From the NCBI RefSeq assembly GCF_001190945.1, contig NZ_CP011112.1:5270001-5334000 (forward strand): a stretch of 64,000 nucleotides of DNA, read 5' to 3'. The translations under genes were made by a program, and so were the position numbers. Positions 33,603 through 42,129 of the stretch are shown one piece after another (positions within the stretch are counted from its first letter, which is position 1; each line of letters opens with the position of its first letter). The DNA comes from Luteipulveratus mongoliensis. Lineage in GTDB: Bacteria; Actinomycetota; Actinomycetes; Actinomycetales; Dermatophilaceae. Under the pieces are notes generated by a model, which was given only the letters and a program-made list of their open reading frames with translations, made no database searches and was not told the origin of the DNA.

Positions 33603-33917
33603 ATGTCGTGGATCGTGCTCGTCGTATCCGGTGTCCTTGAGGCCGTCTGGGCCACTGCGCTCAGCCGCACCGAGGGCTTCACTCGTCTCTGGCCGACCGT
33701 CGTCTTCGCCGTCTCCGTGACCCTCAGCATGGGCGGCCTCGCCCTCGCGCTGCGTCAGATCCCGGTCGGCACGGGGTACGCCGTGTGGGTCGGCATCGGG
33801 GCCGCGCTCACCGTGACCTACGGGATGGTGACCGGCGCCGAATCCACGTCAGTGTTGAAGATTGCGCTGATCCTGGGTCTGGTCGGCTGCGTCATCGGCC
33901 TCAAGCTCACCCACTGA
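33603..33917 (+). CDS. sugE: SugE/Gdx-type guanidinium exporter (SMR family)
   Basis: A 104-residue four-TM small multidrug resistance protein. The conserved first-helix Glu lies in VVSGVLEAVWATALS and the loop GTGYAVWVGIGAALTV is typical of the SugE/Gdx branch, which exports guanidinium in exchange for protons. ATG 33603 follows AGGAG by seven bases. The upstream guanidine-III riboswitch supports this substrate. The last 69 bases overlap the convergent MFS gene. Confidence 0.95.
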   Translation: MSWIVLVVSGVLEAVWATALSRTEGFTRLWPTVVFAVSVTLSMGGLALALRQIPVGTGYAVWVGIGAALTVTYGMVTGAESTSVLKIALILGLVGCVIGLKLTH

Positions 33918-35174
33918 ACCGGCCTCGCCCTCGGCGTGCTCAGCGGACTCCGGGAAGTCACGCAGGTGGCGTACCGGGCTGAGCACCAGGACGAGCGGTC
34001 CCACCAGAGAGACGCCCGCGAGCAGGAAGAGCGCCTCGCGCAAGCCGACCCACTGCCCGACCGCACCTGCCACCAGACCACCGACCGGGATCGCGCCCCA
34101 CGACACGAACCGCACCGTCGCCATCACGCGCGACAGCAGCTCGGGTGGGGCGGCGATCTGCCGGTAGGTGCGCGTCGTCGTACTCACCACGACGACACCG
34201 AGCGCGAAGACGATGTTGCCGAGGGCGAAGGCGACGTACGCCGGCACGCCGCTCCCGAGCGGCAGCACGAAAGCGCCGACGACAGAGACGAATCCGCCGA
34301 CGAGGCACAGGCGGGCTGAGCCGATCGACCGGACGAGAGCGGGCACGAGCGCAGCGCCGATCAAGGAGCCGACTCCCTCGGCCGCCAGGAGGAACCCGAC
34401 GAGACCGGCGGGAGCATCGACCTCCCGCACCAGGTAGACGGCGAAGAGTGCGAGCTGGCCGCCGCAGACGAAGTTGATCGCCGTGGCGTCCCACATGCAG
34501 GGGCCCATGATCGGGTGCCGACTGACGAACCGCCAGCCCTTGCGGATGCGCTCGCCCATGGGAGACGTGTCGACGGGCGGCTGGTGCGGGACGTCGGGGA
34601 GGCTGCGCAGCAGCAGGGCCGAGGCGACATAGCTGATCGCATCGAGGAGCAGGGTCGGCACGGCGCCCATGAGCTGTACGGCGAGGCCACCGATCGATGG
34701 TCCGCCCAGCTGGCTCGCCGCGTGCGTCCCGCTCATCAGGCTGTTGCGCGCCTGGAGCTGGTCCTTCGGCACGACGCGCGGGAGGAAGGTGAAGTTGGCG
34801 ACGTCGAAGATCACGTTGGCGAACGAGATGACAAGAGCGACCACGATCAACTGGGTCAGGGTGAGCCGGTCCAGCCACCACGCCACAGGCACCGAGGCGA
34901 TCGCGATCGCGCGCGTCATGTCCATCGCGACCTGCGTGCCTCGCAACGGCAGCCGCTGCACGATCACGCCGGACGGCAGCCCGATCACGATCCACGCCAC
35001 GTAGCTCGCCGCCGCAATCAGACCCATCTGGAACGGCGTCGCGTGCAGCACCAGCACACCCGTCAGCGGCAACGCGATCGTGGTGACGGCCGATCCGACG
35101 CTGCTCGTGGCGCTGGCAGACCAGTAGGTCCAGAACATCCGGTTCTCCCGGGACTGTGCTGTGGCGCTGGACAT
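33849..35174 (-). CDS. MFS transporter (enterobactin-exporter/DHA-like)
   Basis: A 441-residue protein with about 12 membrane segments. WIVIGLPSGVIVQRLPLRG and FLPRVVPKDQLQARNSLMSGTH are typical of the MFS_3/EntS-like group that exports drugs or siderophores. ATG 35174 follows GGAGGG. The acidic C-terminal tail overlaps the exporter gene. It is divergent from the HxlR-peroxiredoxin fusion at 35258 with only 83 bases between, and that regulator may control it. Confidence 0.88.
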   Translation of the reverse strand: MSSATAQSRENRMFWTYWSASATSSVGSAVTTIALPLTGVLVLHATPFQMGLIAAASYVAWIVIGLPSGVIVQRLPLRGTQVAMDMTRAIAIASVPVAWWLDRLTLTQLIVVALVISFANVIFDVANFTFLPRVVPKDQLQARNSLMSGTHAASQLGGPSIGGLAVQLMGAVPTLLLDAISYVASALLLRSLPDVPHQPPVDTSPMGERIRKGWRFVSRHPIMGPCMWDATAINFVCGGQLALFAVYLVREVDAPAGLVGFLLAAEGVGSLIGAALVPALVRSIGSARLCLVGGFVSVVGAFVLPLGSGVPAYVAFALGNIVFALGVVVVSTTTRTYRQIAAPPELLSRVMATVRFVSWGAIPVGGLVAGAVGQWVGLREALFLLAGVSLVGPLVLVLSPVRHLRDFPESAEHAEGEAGSVGELEADDAADQTQDQRNLQH

Positions 35175-35257
35175 GCGGCCCTCCGTCTTGTCAGTTCCAA
35201 TCTGGAACTTACTATGGACGAAGACAGGACGCACCCCAGAACAGGCAGGCTGTACCC

Positions 35258-36148
35258 ATGCGCCGTGAGGACCTGACCGACGATGACTGCGGGATCGCGC
35301 AGACCCTCGGCGTCGTCGGCGACTGGTGGTCGTGGCTTCTCGTGCGCGAGATCGCAGGCGGCACAACGAGATTCGACGGATTGCACGGTTCGCTCGGGAT
35401 CAGCCGACGAGCCCTGACCGAGCGCCTTGGCTCACTCGTCGACGACGGCGTGCTCGAGCGTCGGGCGTACATCGAGCGGCCCGCGCGGTACGACTACGTG
35501 CTGACCCGCCGCGGCGAGGGACTGCTGCCGGTGCTGGTGGCGATGCAGGAGTTCGGTGACCGCCACCTGCACGGCGACGGCGCTCTCACTGCGACCGCCG
35601 CGTCCGACTCGGCCGAAGCAGCTCGGGTCCACGACCTGCTCGGGCGAGCGCTCCCCGAGCTCGACCTGCCGGCGTACGACGGGCGCACGGTCGGCGTACG
35701 CCCGTCCGGTGGGTGGCGGGTCTTGTACGTGTTCCCGGGTGCGTTCGCGCCCGACGCGCAGGGTTACCCACCCGGATGGGGCGACGTGCCCGGCGCCGCC
35801 GGTTGCACCCTGGAGTCCATGACGTACGCCGACCGACACCCCTCGTTCGTGGCTCTCGGGGCGGACGTGGTCGGGGTCAGTACCCAGCGGCCGGACCAGC
35901 AGGCGGCGTTCGTCGCGCACGCGGGTCTGCCGTTCGATCTCGTCTCGGACCAGGATCTTCAGCTGGCTGCGGCGCTGCGGCTGCCGACGTTCCGAGCGAG
36001 CGGGGTCGACCGGTTCAAGAGGCAGTCGCTGCTGGTCGACCCGGACGGGATGGTGCGCCACACGCAGATGCCGATCACCGACCCAGCCGGCTCCGTCGAC
36101 GACATGCTCGAGACGCTGACGTCGCTGGTCGAAGCGCCCGCGGGTTGA
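35258..36148 (+). CDS. HxlR-type regulator fused to a peroxiredoxin-like domain
   Basis: A 296-residue fusion. Residues 5-110 form an HxlR winged helix: CGIAQTLGVVGDWWSWLLVREI with the conserved N-terminal Cys11, then TRFDGLHGSLGISRRALTERL. Residues 125-290 form an AhpC/TSA-like thioredoxin fold: LPELDLPAYDGR, VLYVFPGAFAP, PGAAGCTLESMTYAD with Cys183 at the peroxidatic position, VVGVSTQRPDQQAAF and LLVDPDGMVRH. HxlR proteins such as HypR/YodB sense oxidants through the N-terminal Cys, so the chain may combine two thiol sensors. ATG 35258 gives the start. It is divergent from an MFS exporter. A repeat cluster begins right after its stop. Confidence 0.88.
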   Translation: MRREDLTDDDCGIAQTLGVVGDWWSWLLVREIAGGTTRFDGLHGSLGISRRALTERLGSLVDDGVLERRAYIERPARYDYVLTRRGEGLLPVLVAMQEFGDRHLHGDGALTATAASDSAEAARVHDLLGRALPELDLPAYDGRTVGVRPSGGWRVLYVFPGAFAPDAQGYPPGWGDVPGAAGCTLESMTYADRHPSFVALGADVVGVSTQRPDQQAAFVAHAGLPFDLVSDQDLQLAAALRLPTFRASGVDRFKRQSLLVDPDGMVRHTQMPITDPAGSVDDMLETLTSLVEAPAG

Positions 36149-36149
36149 G

Positions 36150-36384
36150 CCGGGCGAGCCCCTCGTCGGTCGAGTAGGCGAGCCCCTCGTCGGTCGAGTA
36201 GGCGAGCCCCTCGTCGGTCGAGTAGGCGAGCCCCAAGGGGCGAGCCGTATCGAGACCAGGTGCGCGCGGGCACCTGGTCTCGATACGCCTCCGCTAGCGC
36301 TCCGGCTACTCGACCAGCGGTGGGCGGCGCTCCGGCTACTCGACCAGCGGTGGGCGGCGCTCCGGCTACTCGACCAGCGGTGGT
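36150..36384. repeat. Dispersed palindromic repeat with local tandem expansions
   Basis: A 24-base unit (GGCGAGCCCCTCGTCGGTCG plus AGTA) occurs three times at 36153-36224. A palindrome around CGAGACCAGGTGC ... CACCTGGTCTCG follows, and then a 30-base unit starting TCCGGCTACTCGACCAGCGG repeats nearly three times (36301-36384). Both ends carry the core of the repeat family seen elsewhere. It fills the space between two convergent genes. Confidence 0.9.
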
Positions 36385-36386
36385 GG

Positions 36387-38138
36387 CTACATCTGGTCGG
36401 GGGACTCGATGCCGAGCAGGCCGAGACCTTCGACCAGGACTCGCAGCGTCAGGGCACACAGCGCGAGCCGCGAGTCCTTGACTGCCGCGTCCTCAGCCTT
36501 GAGCACCGGGCACTGCTCGTAGAACGTGGTGAACGTCTGGGCCAGGTCGAACAGGTACGCCGCCAGCCGGTGCGGCTCCAACGTCTCGCCGACCTGCGCC
36601 ACGACCGACCCGTAGTCGAGCAGCCGCAGCGCCAGCGCACGCTCAGCCGGCTCGGTCAGCACGATCGGCCCGCTCGGGTCGACCGAGTCGGCCCGCCGCA
36701 GGATCGAACGGATCCGAGCGGTGGCGTACTGCAGGTAGGGACCAGTGTTGCCCTGCAGCGCGACCATGCGGTCGAGGTCGAAGGTGTACTCGCTGTCGTG
36801 CGAGATCGACAGGTCGGCGTACTTGATCGCGCCGATGCCGACCTTGTCGCTGATCTCCTTGCGCGTCACGTCGTCCAGATCGGGCCGCGACTCCGCGATC
36901 ACCTCGGCCGCCCGTGCGAGGGCCGCGTCGACCAGGGACTGCAGCGTGACCAGATCGCCCGACCGCGTACGCAGGATCTTGCCGTCGGAGCCGAGCACAT
37001 TGCCGATCTGCACGTGGATCGGCTCGGTCCCCTCCACCCAGCCGGCCTTGGCGGTGGTCTCCCACGCCATCCGGAAGTGCATGTTCTGAGGCGCGCCGAC
37101 GACGTACAGCGCCCGATCGGCCTTGAGGTCGAGGGAGTAGTGACGCAGGGTCGCGATGTCGGAGATGGCATAGCCATATCCGCCGTCGGACTTGCGTATC
37201 ATCAACGGCACCGGCTTGTCCTCGCGGCCGATGTATCCGTCCAGGAAGACGCACAACGCACCCTCGCTGATGACGGCAATTCCCTTGTCCTCCAACGCGT
37301 CACAGATGCCGGGGAACTCGTCGTTGTAGATCGACTCGCCGGCCAGATCGTCGTTGGTGAGGGAGATGTCGAGCTCGGCATAGACCCGGTTGATGTAGGT
37401 CTTGGTGAGGTCGATGATCTCCTGCCAGAGGCGAAGCGTCTCGGCATCGCCGCCCTGCAGCAGCGTGACCCGCTTGCGCGCGCGCACTGCGAACGAGTCG
37501 GCGTCGGTCGACGTCTCGGTCGCACTGAACTTGGCGCGGGCGCCCCGGTAGAACGCGTTGGGGTCGGAGCCAAGCAGCTTGGCCTCGTCACTGTCCTCGC
37601 CGACCTCGAGCAGGTGCTCGACCAGCATGCCGAATCCGGTGCCCCAGTCTCCGAGGTGGTTCTGCCGGATGACCGTGTGGCCGAGGCCTTCGAGAGTCCG
37701 GGCGAGCGCGTCGCCGACCACCGTCGTACGCAGGTGCCCGACGTGCATCTCCTTGGCCGCGTTGGGCGAGGAGTACTCGACGATGACGCGCTCGGGCGTC
37801 ACGGGCGGCAGGAGCCCGTCGCCGGTGAGCAGGTCCGTGGCGGCGGAGGCGATCCACTCGCCCTTCAGGGTGATGTTGAGGAAGCCAGGGCCGGCGATCT
37901 CGACCGACTCGACCAGATCAGGCGCATCGAGGTGCTCGATGATCGCGGCGGCCACCTCGCGCGGCGGCTTGCCGACCTTCTTGGCCGCGGCCATCGCGGC
38001 GTTCACCTGCAGATCCGCGCTCGTCTGCTTCTTGTTGGCCGGACGGATCACCGGGTCCGCCTCTCGCCACTCAGGTCCGAAGGCAGCAGCCATCGCGGCC
38101 TGGACGTGAGGAGTGAGGACAGAGACGGGATCGGTCAT
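36387..38138 (-). CDS. argS: Arginine-tRNA ligase
   Basis: A 583-residue class I synthetase charging tRNA-Arg. The HIGH motif appears as HVGH in AAKEMHVGHLRTT. The N-terminal Add-1 domain and the C-terminal anticodon-binding domain (LDYGSVVAQVGETLEPHRLAAYLFDLAQTF) are both present. The KMSKS loop is degenerate, as in many ArgRS. ATG 38138 is divergent from the Pls-like synthetase gene. The stop lies against the repeat cluster. Confidence 0.96.
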   Translation of the reverse strand: MTDPVSVLTPHVQAAMAAAFGPEWREADPVIRPANKKQTSADLQVNAAMAAAKKVGKPPREVAAAIIEHLDAPDLVESVEIAGPGFLNITLKGEWIASAATDLLTGDGLLPPVTPERVIVEYSSPNAAKEMHVGHLRTTVVGDALARTLEGLGHTVIRQNHLGDWGTGFGMLVEHLLEVGEDSDEAKLLGSDPNAFYRGARAKFSATETSTDADSFAVRARKRVTLLQGGDAETLRLWQEIIDLTKTYINRVYAELDISLTNDDLAGESIYNDEFPGICDALEDKGIAVISEGALCVFLDGYIGREDKPVPLMIRKSDGGYGYAISDIATLRHYSLDLKADRALYVVGAPQNMHFRMAWETTAKAGWVEGTEPIHVQIGNVLGSDGKILRTRSGDLVTLQSLVDAALARAAEVIAESRPDLDDVTRKEISDKVGIGAIKYADLSISHDSEYTFDLDRMVALQGNTGPYLQYATARIRSILRRADSVDPSGPIVLTEPAERALALRLLDYGSVVAQVGETLEPHRLAAYLFDLAQTFTTFYEQCPVLKAEDAAVKDSRLALCALTLRVLVEGLGLLGIESPDQM

Positions 38139-38250
38139 GTGTCAAGGGTAGTAGCGCGGCGCCACTCGTTTGACGCCCGCTCGTCGCGCTGTCGGAGGTA
38201 GGAGAGACTGGGGCTCGTCACACCCGCACGAGCCCGATCGGACGCCACTC

Positions 38251-41200
38251 GTGACGCTGCTTCGAGCATCCCTCGCCCCGGACCCCCGCACGCTCGTCGA
38301 CATCTTCACCGAGACCGTCGAGGAGTGTCCTGACGCACCCGCGCTCGACAGCGGCGCCACCGTCCTGACCTATGAGGAGCTGCACGAGTCCGCGCTGGAG
38401 CTGGCCGAGCAGCTCGCCGAGGTCGGCGTCGGACGGGGCGATCGCGTCGGCATCCGCATCAGGTCCGGCACGACCGACCTCTACGTCGCGATCATCGGCA
38501 CGTTGCTGGCCGGCGCGGCCTACGTCCCTGTCGACGCCGACGATCCGGAGGAGCGGGCCCGCACGGTCTTCGGTGAGGCTGCGGTTGCGGTGGTCATCGG
38601 GGACGACCTCGTGCTGGACGTACGACGTGAGGCACCTGGTGTCGATACGTCCTCCGCTAGCGCTCCGGACTACTCGACCGGCGAGGGGCTCGAGTCTCCC
38701 TCGCTGGAGGACGACGCGTGGATCATCTTCACGTCCGGGTCCACCGGGACGCCCAAGGGTGTGGCTGTGTCGCACCGCAACGCGGCCGCGTTCGTGGACG
38801 CCGAGTCGCGCCTCTTCCTTCAGGAGGACCCACTCGGCGTGGACGACCGGGTGATGGCGGGCCTGTCCGTCGCGTTCGACGCCAGCTGTGAGGAGATGTG
38901 GCTGGCCTGGCGTTACGGCGCCTGTCTGGTGCCCGCGCCGCGGTCCCTCGTCCGCAGTGGGATGGACCTCGGCCCATGGCTCGTCGCCAACAGCATCACC
39001 GTCGTCTCGACCGTGCCGACCCTGCTCGCGCTGTGGCCGGTGGAGGCGCTCGCCAAGGTGCGCCTGCTGATCCTCGGCGGGGAGGCCGCACCGGTCGAGC
39101 TCGGGCAGCGCTACTGGACGGGCACGCGCGAGGTGTGGAACACGTACGGCCCGACCGAGGCGACCGTGGTCGCGTGTGCAGCGCCGCTGACCGGCGAAGA
39201 GCCTGTCCGCATCGGCCTCCCCCTCGATGGCTGGGACCTGGAAGTCGTTGATGCGCAAGGCAATCCGGTCGCCGAGGGCGCGACCGGCGAGCTGATCATC
39301 GGCGGGGTCGGTCTGGCCCGCTACCTCGACCCGGTCAAGGACGCCGAGAAGTACGCCGCCATGCCGACCCTCGGGTGGGACCGCGCCTATCGCAGTGGTG
39401 ACCTCGTCGTACGCGACTCCGAGGGCTTGGTCTTCGGCGGTCGGGCGGACGAGCAGATCAAGCTGGGCGGACGACGGATCGAGCTCGGCGAGATCGATGC
39501 CGCGCTCAGCGGACTGCCGGGTGTTGACGGTGGCGCGGCGGCCGTGCGCACGACCAGCTCGGGCACCCAGATCCTGGTGGGATATGTCCGGGCCAGCGAC
39601 GGGTTCGACCTGACGTCCGCCATGCAGCAGCTCCGCTCCGAGCTACCTGCGACGATGGTGCCGCGCCTCGCGTCCGTGGACACGCTGCCCACCCGGACGT
39701 CCGGCAAGATCGACCGCAACGCGCTGCCGTGGCCGGTCGCCACGCTGCGAGCGCCGGGCCGAGCCGCTCCCGTCGAGCTGACTGGGACGGCCAAGGACGT
39801 GGCAGACCTCTGGCTCGGGATCCTCGGTGCCGAGGTGACGTCCGAGAACGACGACTTCTTCGACCTCGGCGGCGGCAGCCTGACCGCGGCCCAGATGGTC
39901 TCGCGGCTGCGCGAGACGCAGCCCGAGGTCACGGTCGCCGACATCTACGACTACCCGACCGTGAAAACCCTTGCGGCACAGCTGGACTCGATGAGTGCAC
40001 CTGCCGACCTGCGCGAGCGCCCTGTGCGGCCGACGCCACTCAAGACCCAGTTCGGGCAGCACGTGGGATTGGTTGGTCTGCGAGCACTGGCCGGCCTGCG
40101 CTGGGCCACCTGGTTGCTGCTCGGTGTCGCCCTGGTCGACCCCTTCACGAGTCGTGCCCTGCCGCACGCTCCGTGGTGGGCCATCGCGCTCCTCGCGATC
40201 GTGATGCTGACGCCACCTGGCCGGATGGCGTTGGCAGTGCTCGTGGTTCGCGTGCTGCTACGCGGCATCGGTCCGGGCAACTACCCACGCGGCGGCAAGG
40301 TGCACCTGCGTCTCTGGCTGGCCGAGCACGCGGTCGAGGAGATCGGCGCGACGCACCTGTCCGGAGCACCGTGGATGACTATGTGGGCCAGGGCGCTCGG
40401 CGCGAAGATCGGCAAGGACGTCGACCTGCACAGCTTCCCGCCGGTGACCGGTCTGCTCCGCGTCGGAGAGGCCGCGTCGATCGAGCCCGAGGTCGACCTG
40501 CGCGGCCACTGGCTCGACGGTGACCGTCTGCACATCGGTGAGCTGCACGTTCATCGCGAGGCTCGGGTCGGCACCCGGTCGACTCTCGCACCGGGCGCGG
40601 TTGTCGGTCGCAGGGCCGAGATCGCCCCAGGCTCAGCGGTTTTCGGCTCGGTCCCCGATGACGAGGCGTGGAGCGGCGCACCCGCTCGACGGACGGGCAA
40701 GGCACGCGGACCGTGGTCCAGCACGAGGCCACCACACCGCGCGGGCGGGATCGTGGCGTACGCCGTCCTCGCCATCGTGATCGCCGGCCTGCCGGTGATC
40801 GCGACCGCTGTGGGTGTCCTGGTCGGCACTACCGTGCTGGGTGACCGCAGCCTCGCTGCGATGGCCGTGCCCATGGTGGTGGCCGCTGGCCTCGTCGGGA
40901 TGGTGACTCTCACGGTGCTCGTCTGGTTGCTGGCTCGGTTCCTCGGGCTCGGCCTGAAGACCGGCCACCACCCGGTGCACAGCCGGCAGGCGCTGCAGGC
41001 GTGGGGCACCCTGCGGGTGTTGGACGAGGCCCGGACCTGGCTCTTCCCGCTCTACTCCAGCGCGCTGACACCTCGGTGGCTGCGTTCGCTCGGCGCCAAG
41101 ATCGGCCGCGAGGTCGAGGCCTCTACGGTGCTGATGATCCCGTCTCTGGTCTCGGTCGGCGAGCGCGCCTTCCTCGCCGACGACACGTTGGTCGGGCCTT

Positions 41201-42129
41201 ATGAGCTCGGTGGCGGCTGGTTGCGGGTCGAGCGCACCAAGGTCGGCAAGCGCGCGTTCATCGGCAACTCCGGCATGACCGCACCCGGTCGCAAGGTCCC
41301 CAAGAAGGGACTCGTGGCTGTCCTGTCGGCTGCCCCCGGACGGGACGACAAGGCCAAGTCCGGCACATCGTGGCTTGGCAGCCCGCCCGTCCGGTTGCGG
41401 CGCCCGTCCAGCAAAGGCGACGACAGCCGTACGTATCAGCCGCCTCGGCGCCTCAAGGTCGCCCGCGGGGCCGTGGAGGTCTGCCGCATCGTCCCGGTGC
41501 TGCTCTCGTTCGGGCTGTGCGTCGCGGTCGCCTGGGTCCTGCTCGGCATCCAGGACCGGTGGGGCGTATGGGCACTCCTGGTCCTGACGGGTCCCGTGCT
41601 GATGGCCGGCGGAGCAGTCGCCGCGGGAGTCACGTCCGTGGCGAAGGCGTTGCTGGTCGGGCACATTCGGGCCGGCGATCACCCCCTATGGAGCTCGTTC
41701 GTCTGGCGCAACGAGCTGGCCGACACGTTCGTCGAGGTGCTGGCGGCGCCCTGGCTGGCGCGTACGGCCGCCGGCAGCCCGGTGCTCAACATGTGGCTGC
41801 GGTCGATGGGCGCCCTCATCGGCCGCGGCGTCTGGTGCGAGACGTACTGGTTGCCCGAGGCCGATCTCATCGAGCTGCGCGACGGCGCAACGGTCAACGC
41901 CGGCTGCGTCGTCCAGACCCACCTGTTCCACGACCGGGTGCTGTCGATGGACCGGGTCGTGCTCAAGGAAGGCGCCACGATCGGGCCGCACGGTGTCATC
42001 CTCCCGGCCGCCACGCTCGGCCGGCACGCTACCGTCGGGCCGGTGTCCCTGGTCATGCGTGGTGAATCCGTCCCCGACAAGACGCGATGGATCGGCAACC
42101 CGATCGGTCCGTGGATCGAGGATCAGTGA
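38251..42129 (+). CDS. Pls/PosA-family nonribosomal peptide synthetase
   Basis: A 1292-residue single-module synthetase laid out like epsilon-poly-L-lysine synthetase. Adenylation domain (about 1-515): FTSGSTGTPKG (from residue 160), FDASCEEMW with the substrate-binding Asp, NTYGPTEAT, YRSGDLV, GRADEQIKLGGRRIELGEID and RTSGKIDR. Carrier domain with phosphopantetheine Ser543 (DLGGGSLTAA). Then three soluble blocks of left-handed-helix repeats separated by six hydrophobic segments in pairs. There is no condensation or thioesterase domain; in Pls the C-terminal blocks join monomers. Likely product: a short isopeptide-linked homopolymer of an amino acid, identity unknown. GTG 38251 is my preferred start; TTG 38170 is possible. 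The M1 peptidase gene overlaps its stop. Confidence 0.9.
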   Translation: MTLLRASLAPDPRTLVDIFTETVEECPDAPALDSGATVLTYEELHESALELAEQLAEVGVGRGDRVGIRIRSGTTDLYVAIIGTLLAGAAYVPVDADDPEERARTVFGEAAVAVVIGDDLVLDVRREAPGVDTSSASAPDYSTGEGLESPSLEDDAWIIFTSGSTGTPKGVAVSHRNAAAFVDAESRLFLQEDPLGVDDRVMAGLSVAFDASCEEMWLAWRYGACLVPAPRSLVRSGMDLGPWLVANSITVVSTVPTLLALWPVEALAKVRLLILGGEAAPVELGQRYWTGTREVWNTYGPTEATVVACAAPLTGEEPVRIGLPLDGWDLEVVDAQGNPVAEGATGELIIGGVGLARYLDPVKDAEKYAAMPTLGWDRAYRSGDLVVRDSEGLVFGGRADEQIKLGGRRIELGEIDAALSGLPGVDGGAAAVRTTSSGTQILVGYVRASDGFDLTSAMQQLRSELPATMVPRLASVDTLPTRTSGKIDRNALPWPVATLRAPGRAAPVELTGTAKDVADLWLGILGAEVTSENDDFFDLGGGSLTAAQMVSRLRETQPEVTVADIYDYPTVKTLAAQLDSMSAPADLRERPVRPTPLKTQFGQHVGLVGLRALAGLRWATWLLLGVALVDPFTSRALPHAPWWAIALLAIVMLTPPGRMALAVLVVRVLLRGIGPGNYPRGGKVHLRLWLAEHAVEEIGATHLSGAPWMTMWARALGAKIGKDVDLHSFPPVTGLLRVGEAASIEPEVDLRGHWLDGDRLHIGELHVHREARVGTRSTLAPGAVVGRRAEIAPGSAVFGSVPDDEAWSGAPARRTGKARGPWSSTRPPHRAGGIVAYAVLAIVIAGLPVIATAVGVLVGTTVLGDRSLAAMAVPMVVAAGLVGMVTLTVLVWLLARFLGLGLKTGHHPVHSRQALQAWGTLRVLDEARTWLFPLYSSALTPRWLRSLGAKIGREVEASTVLMIPSLVSVGERAFLADDTLVGPYELGGGWLRVERTKVGKRAFIGNSGMTAPGRKVPKKGLVAVLSAAPGRDDKAKSGTSWLGSPPVRLRRPSSKGDDSRTYQPPRRLKVARGAVEVCRIVPVLLSFGLCVAVAWVLLGIQDRWGVWALLVLTGPVLMAGGAVAAGVTSVAKALLVGHIRAGDHPLWSSFVWRNELADTFVEVLAAPWLARTAAGSPVLNMWLRSMGALIGRGVWCETYWLPEADLIELRDGATVNAGCVVQTHLFHDRVLSMDRVVLKEGATIGPHGVILPAATLGRHATVGPVSLVMRGESVPDKTRWIGNPIGPWIEDQ
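38639..38686 (+). repeat. Dispersed palindromic repeat inside the Pls-like gene
   Basis: GTGTCGATACGTCCTCCGCT ... GGACTACTCGACCGGCGAGG is a diverged copy of the repeat. It is translated as GVDTSSASAPDYSTGEG, residues of about 130-146, just ahead of the A3 motif of the adenylation domain, and keeps the frame. Confidence 0.75.

Noticed and set aside
36153-36224. Three perfect 24-base repeats considered as a CRISPR array
   Set aside because: Units abut with no spacers, the sequence belongs to a dispersed palindrome family, and no cas gene is present.
36387-38138. Lack of a clear KMSKS in arginyl-tRNA synthetase considered as a defect
   Set aside because: Many ArgRS enzymes have a degenerate KMSKS; the HIGH-type motif and all domains are present.
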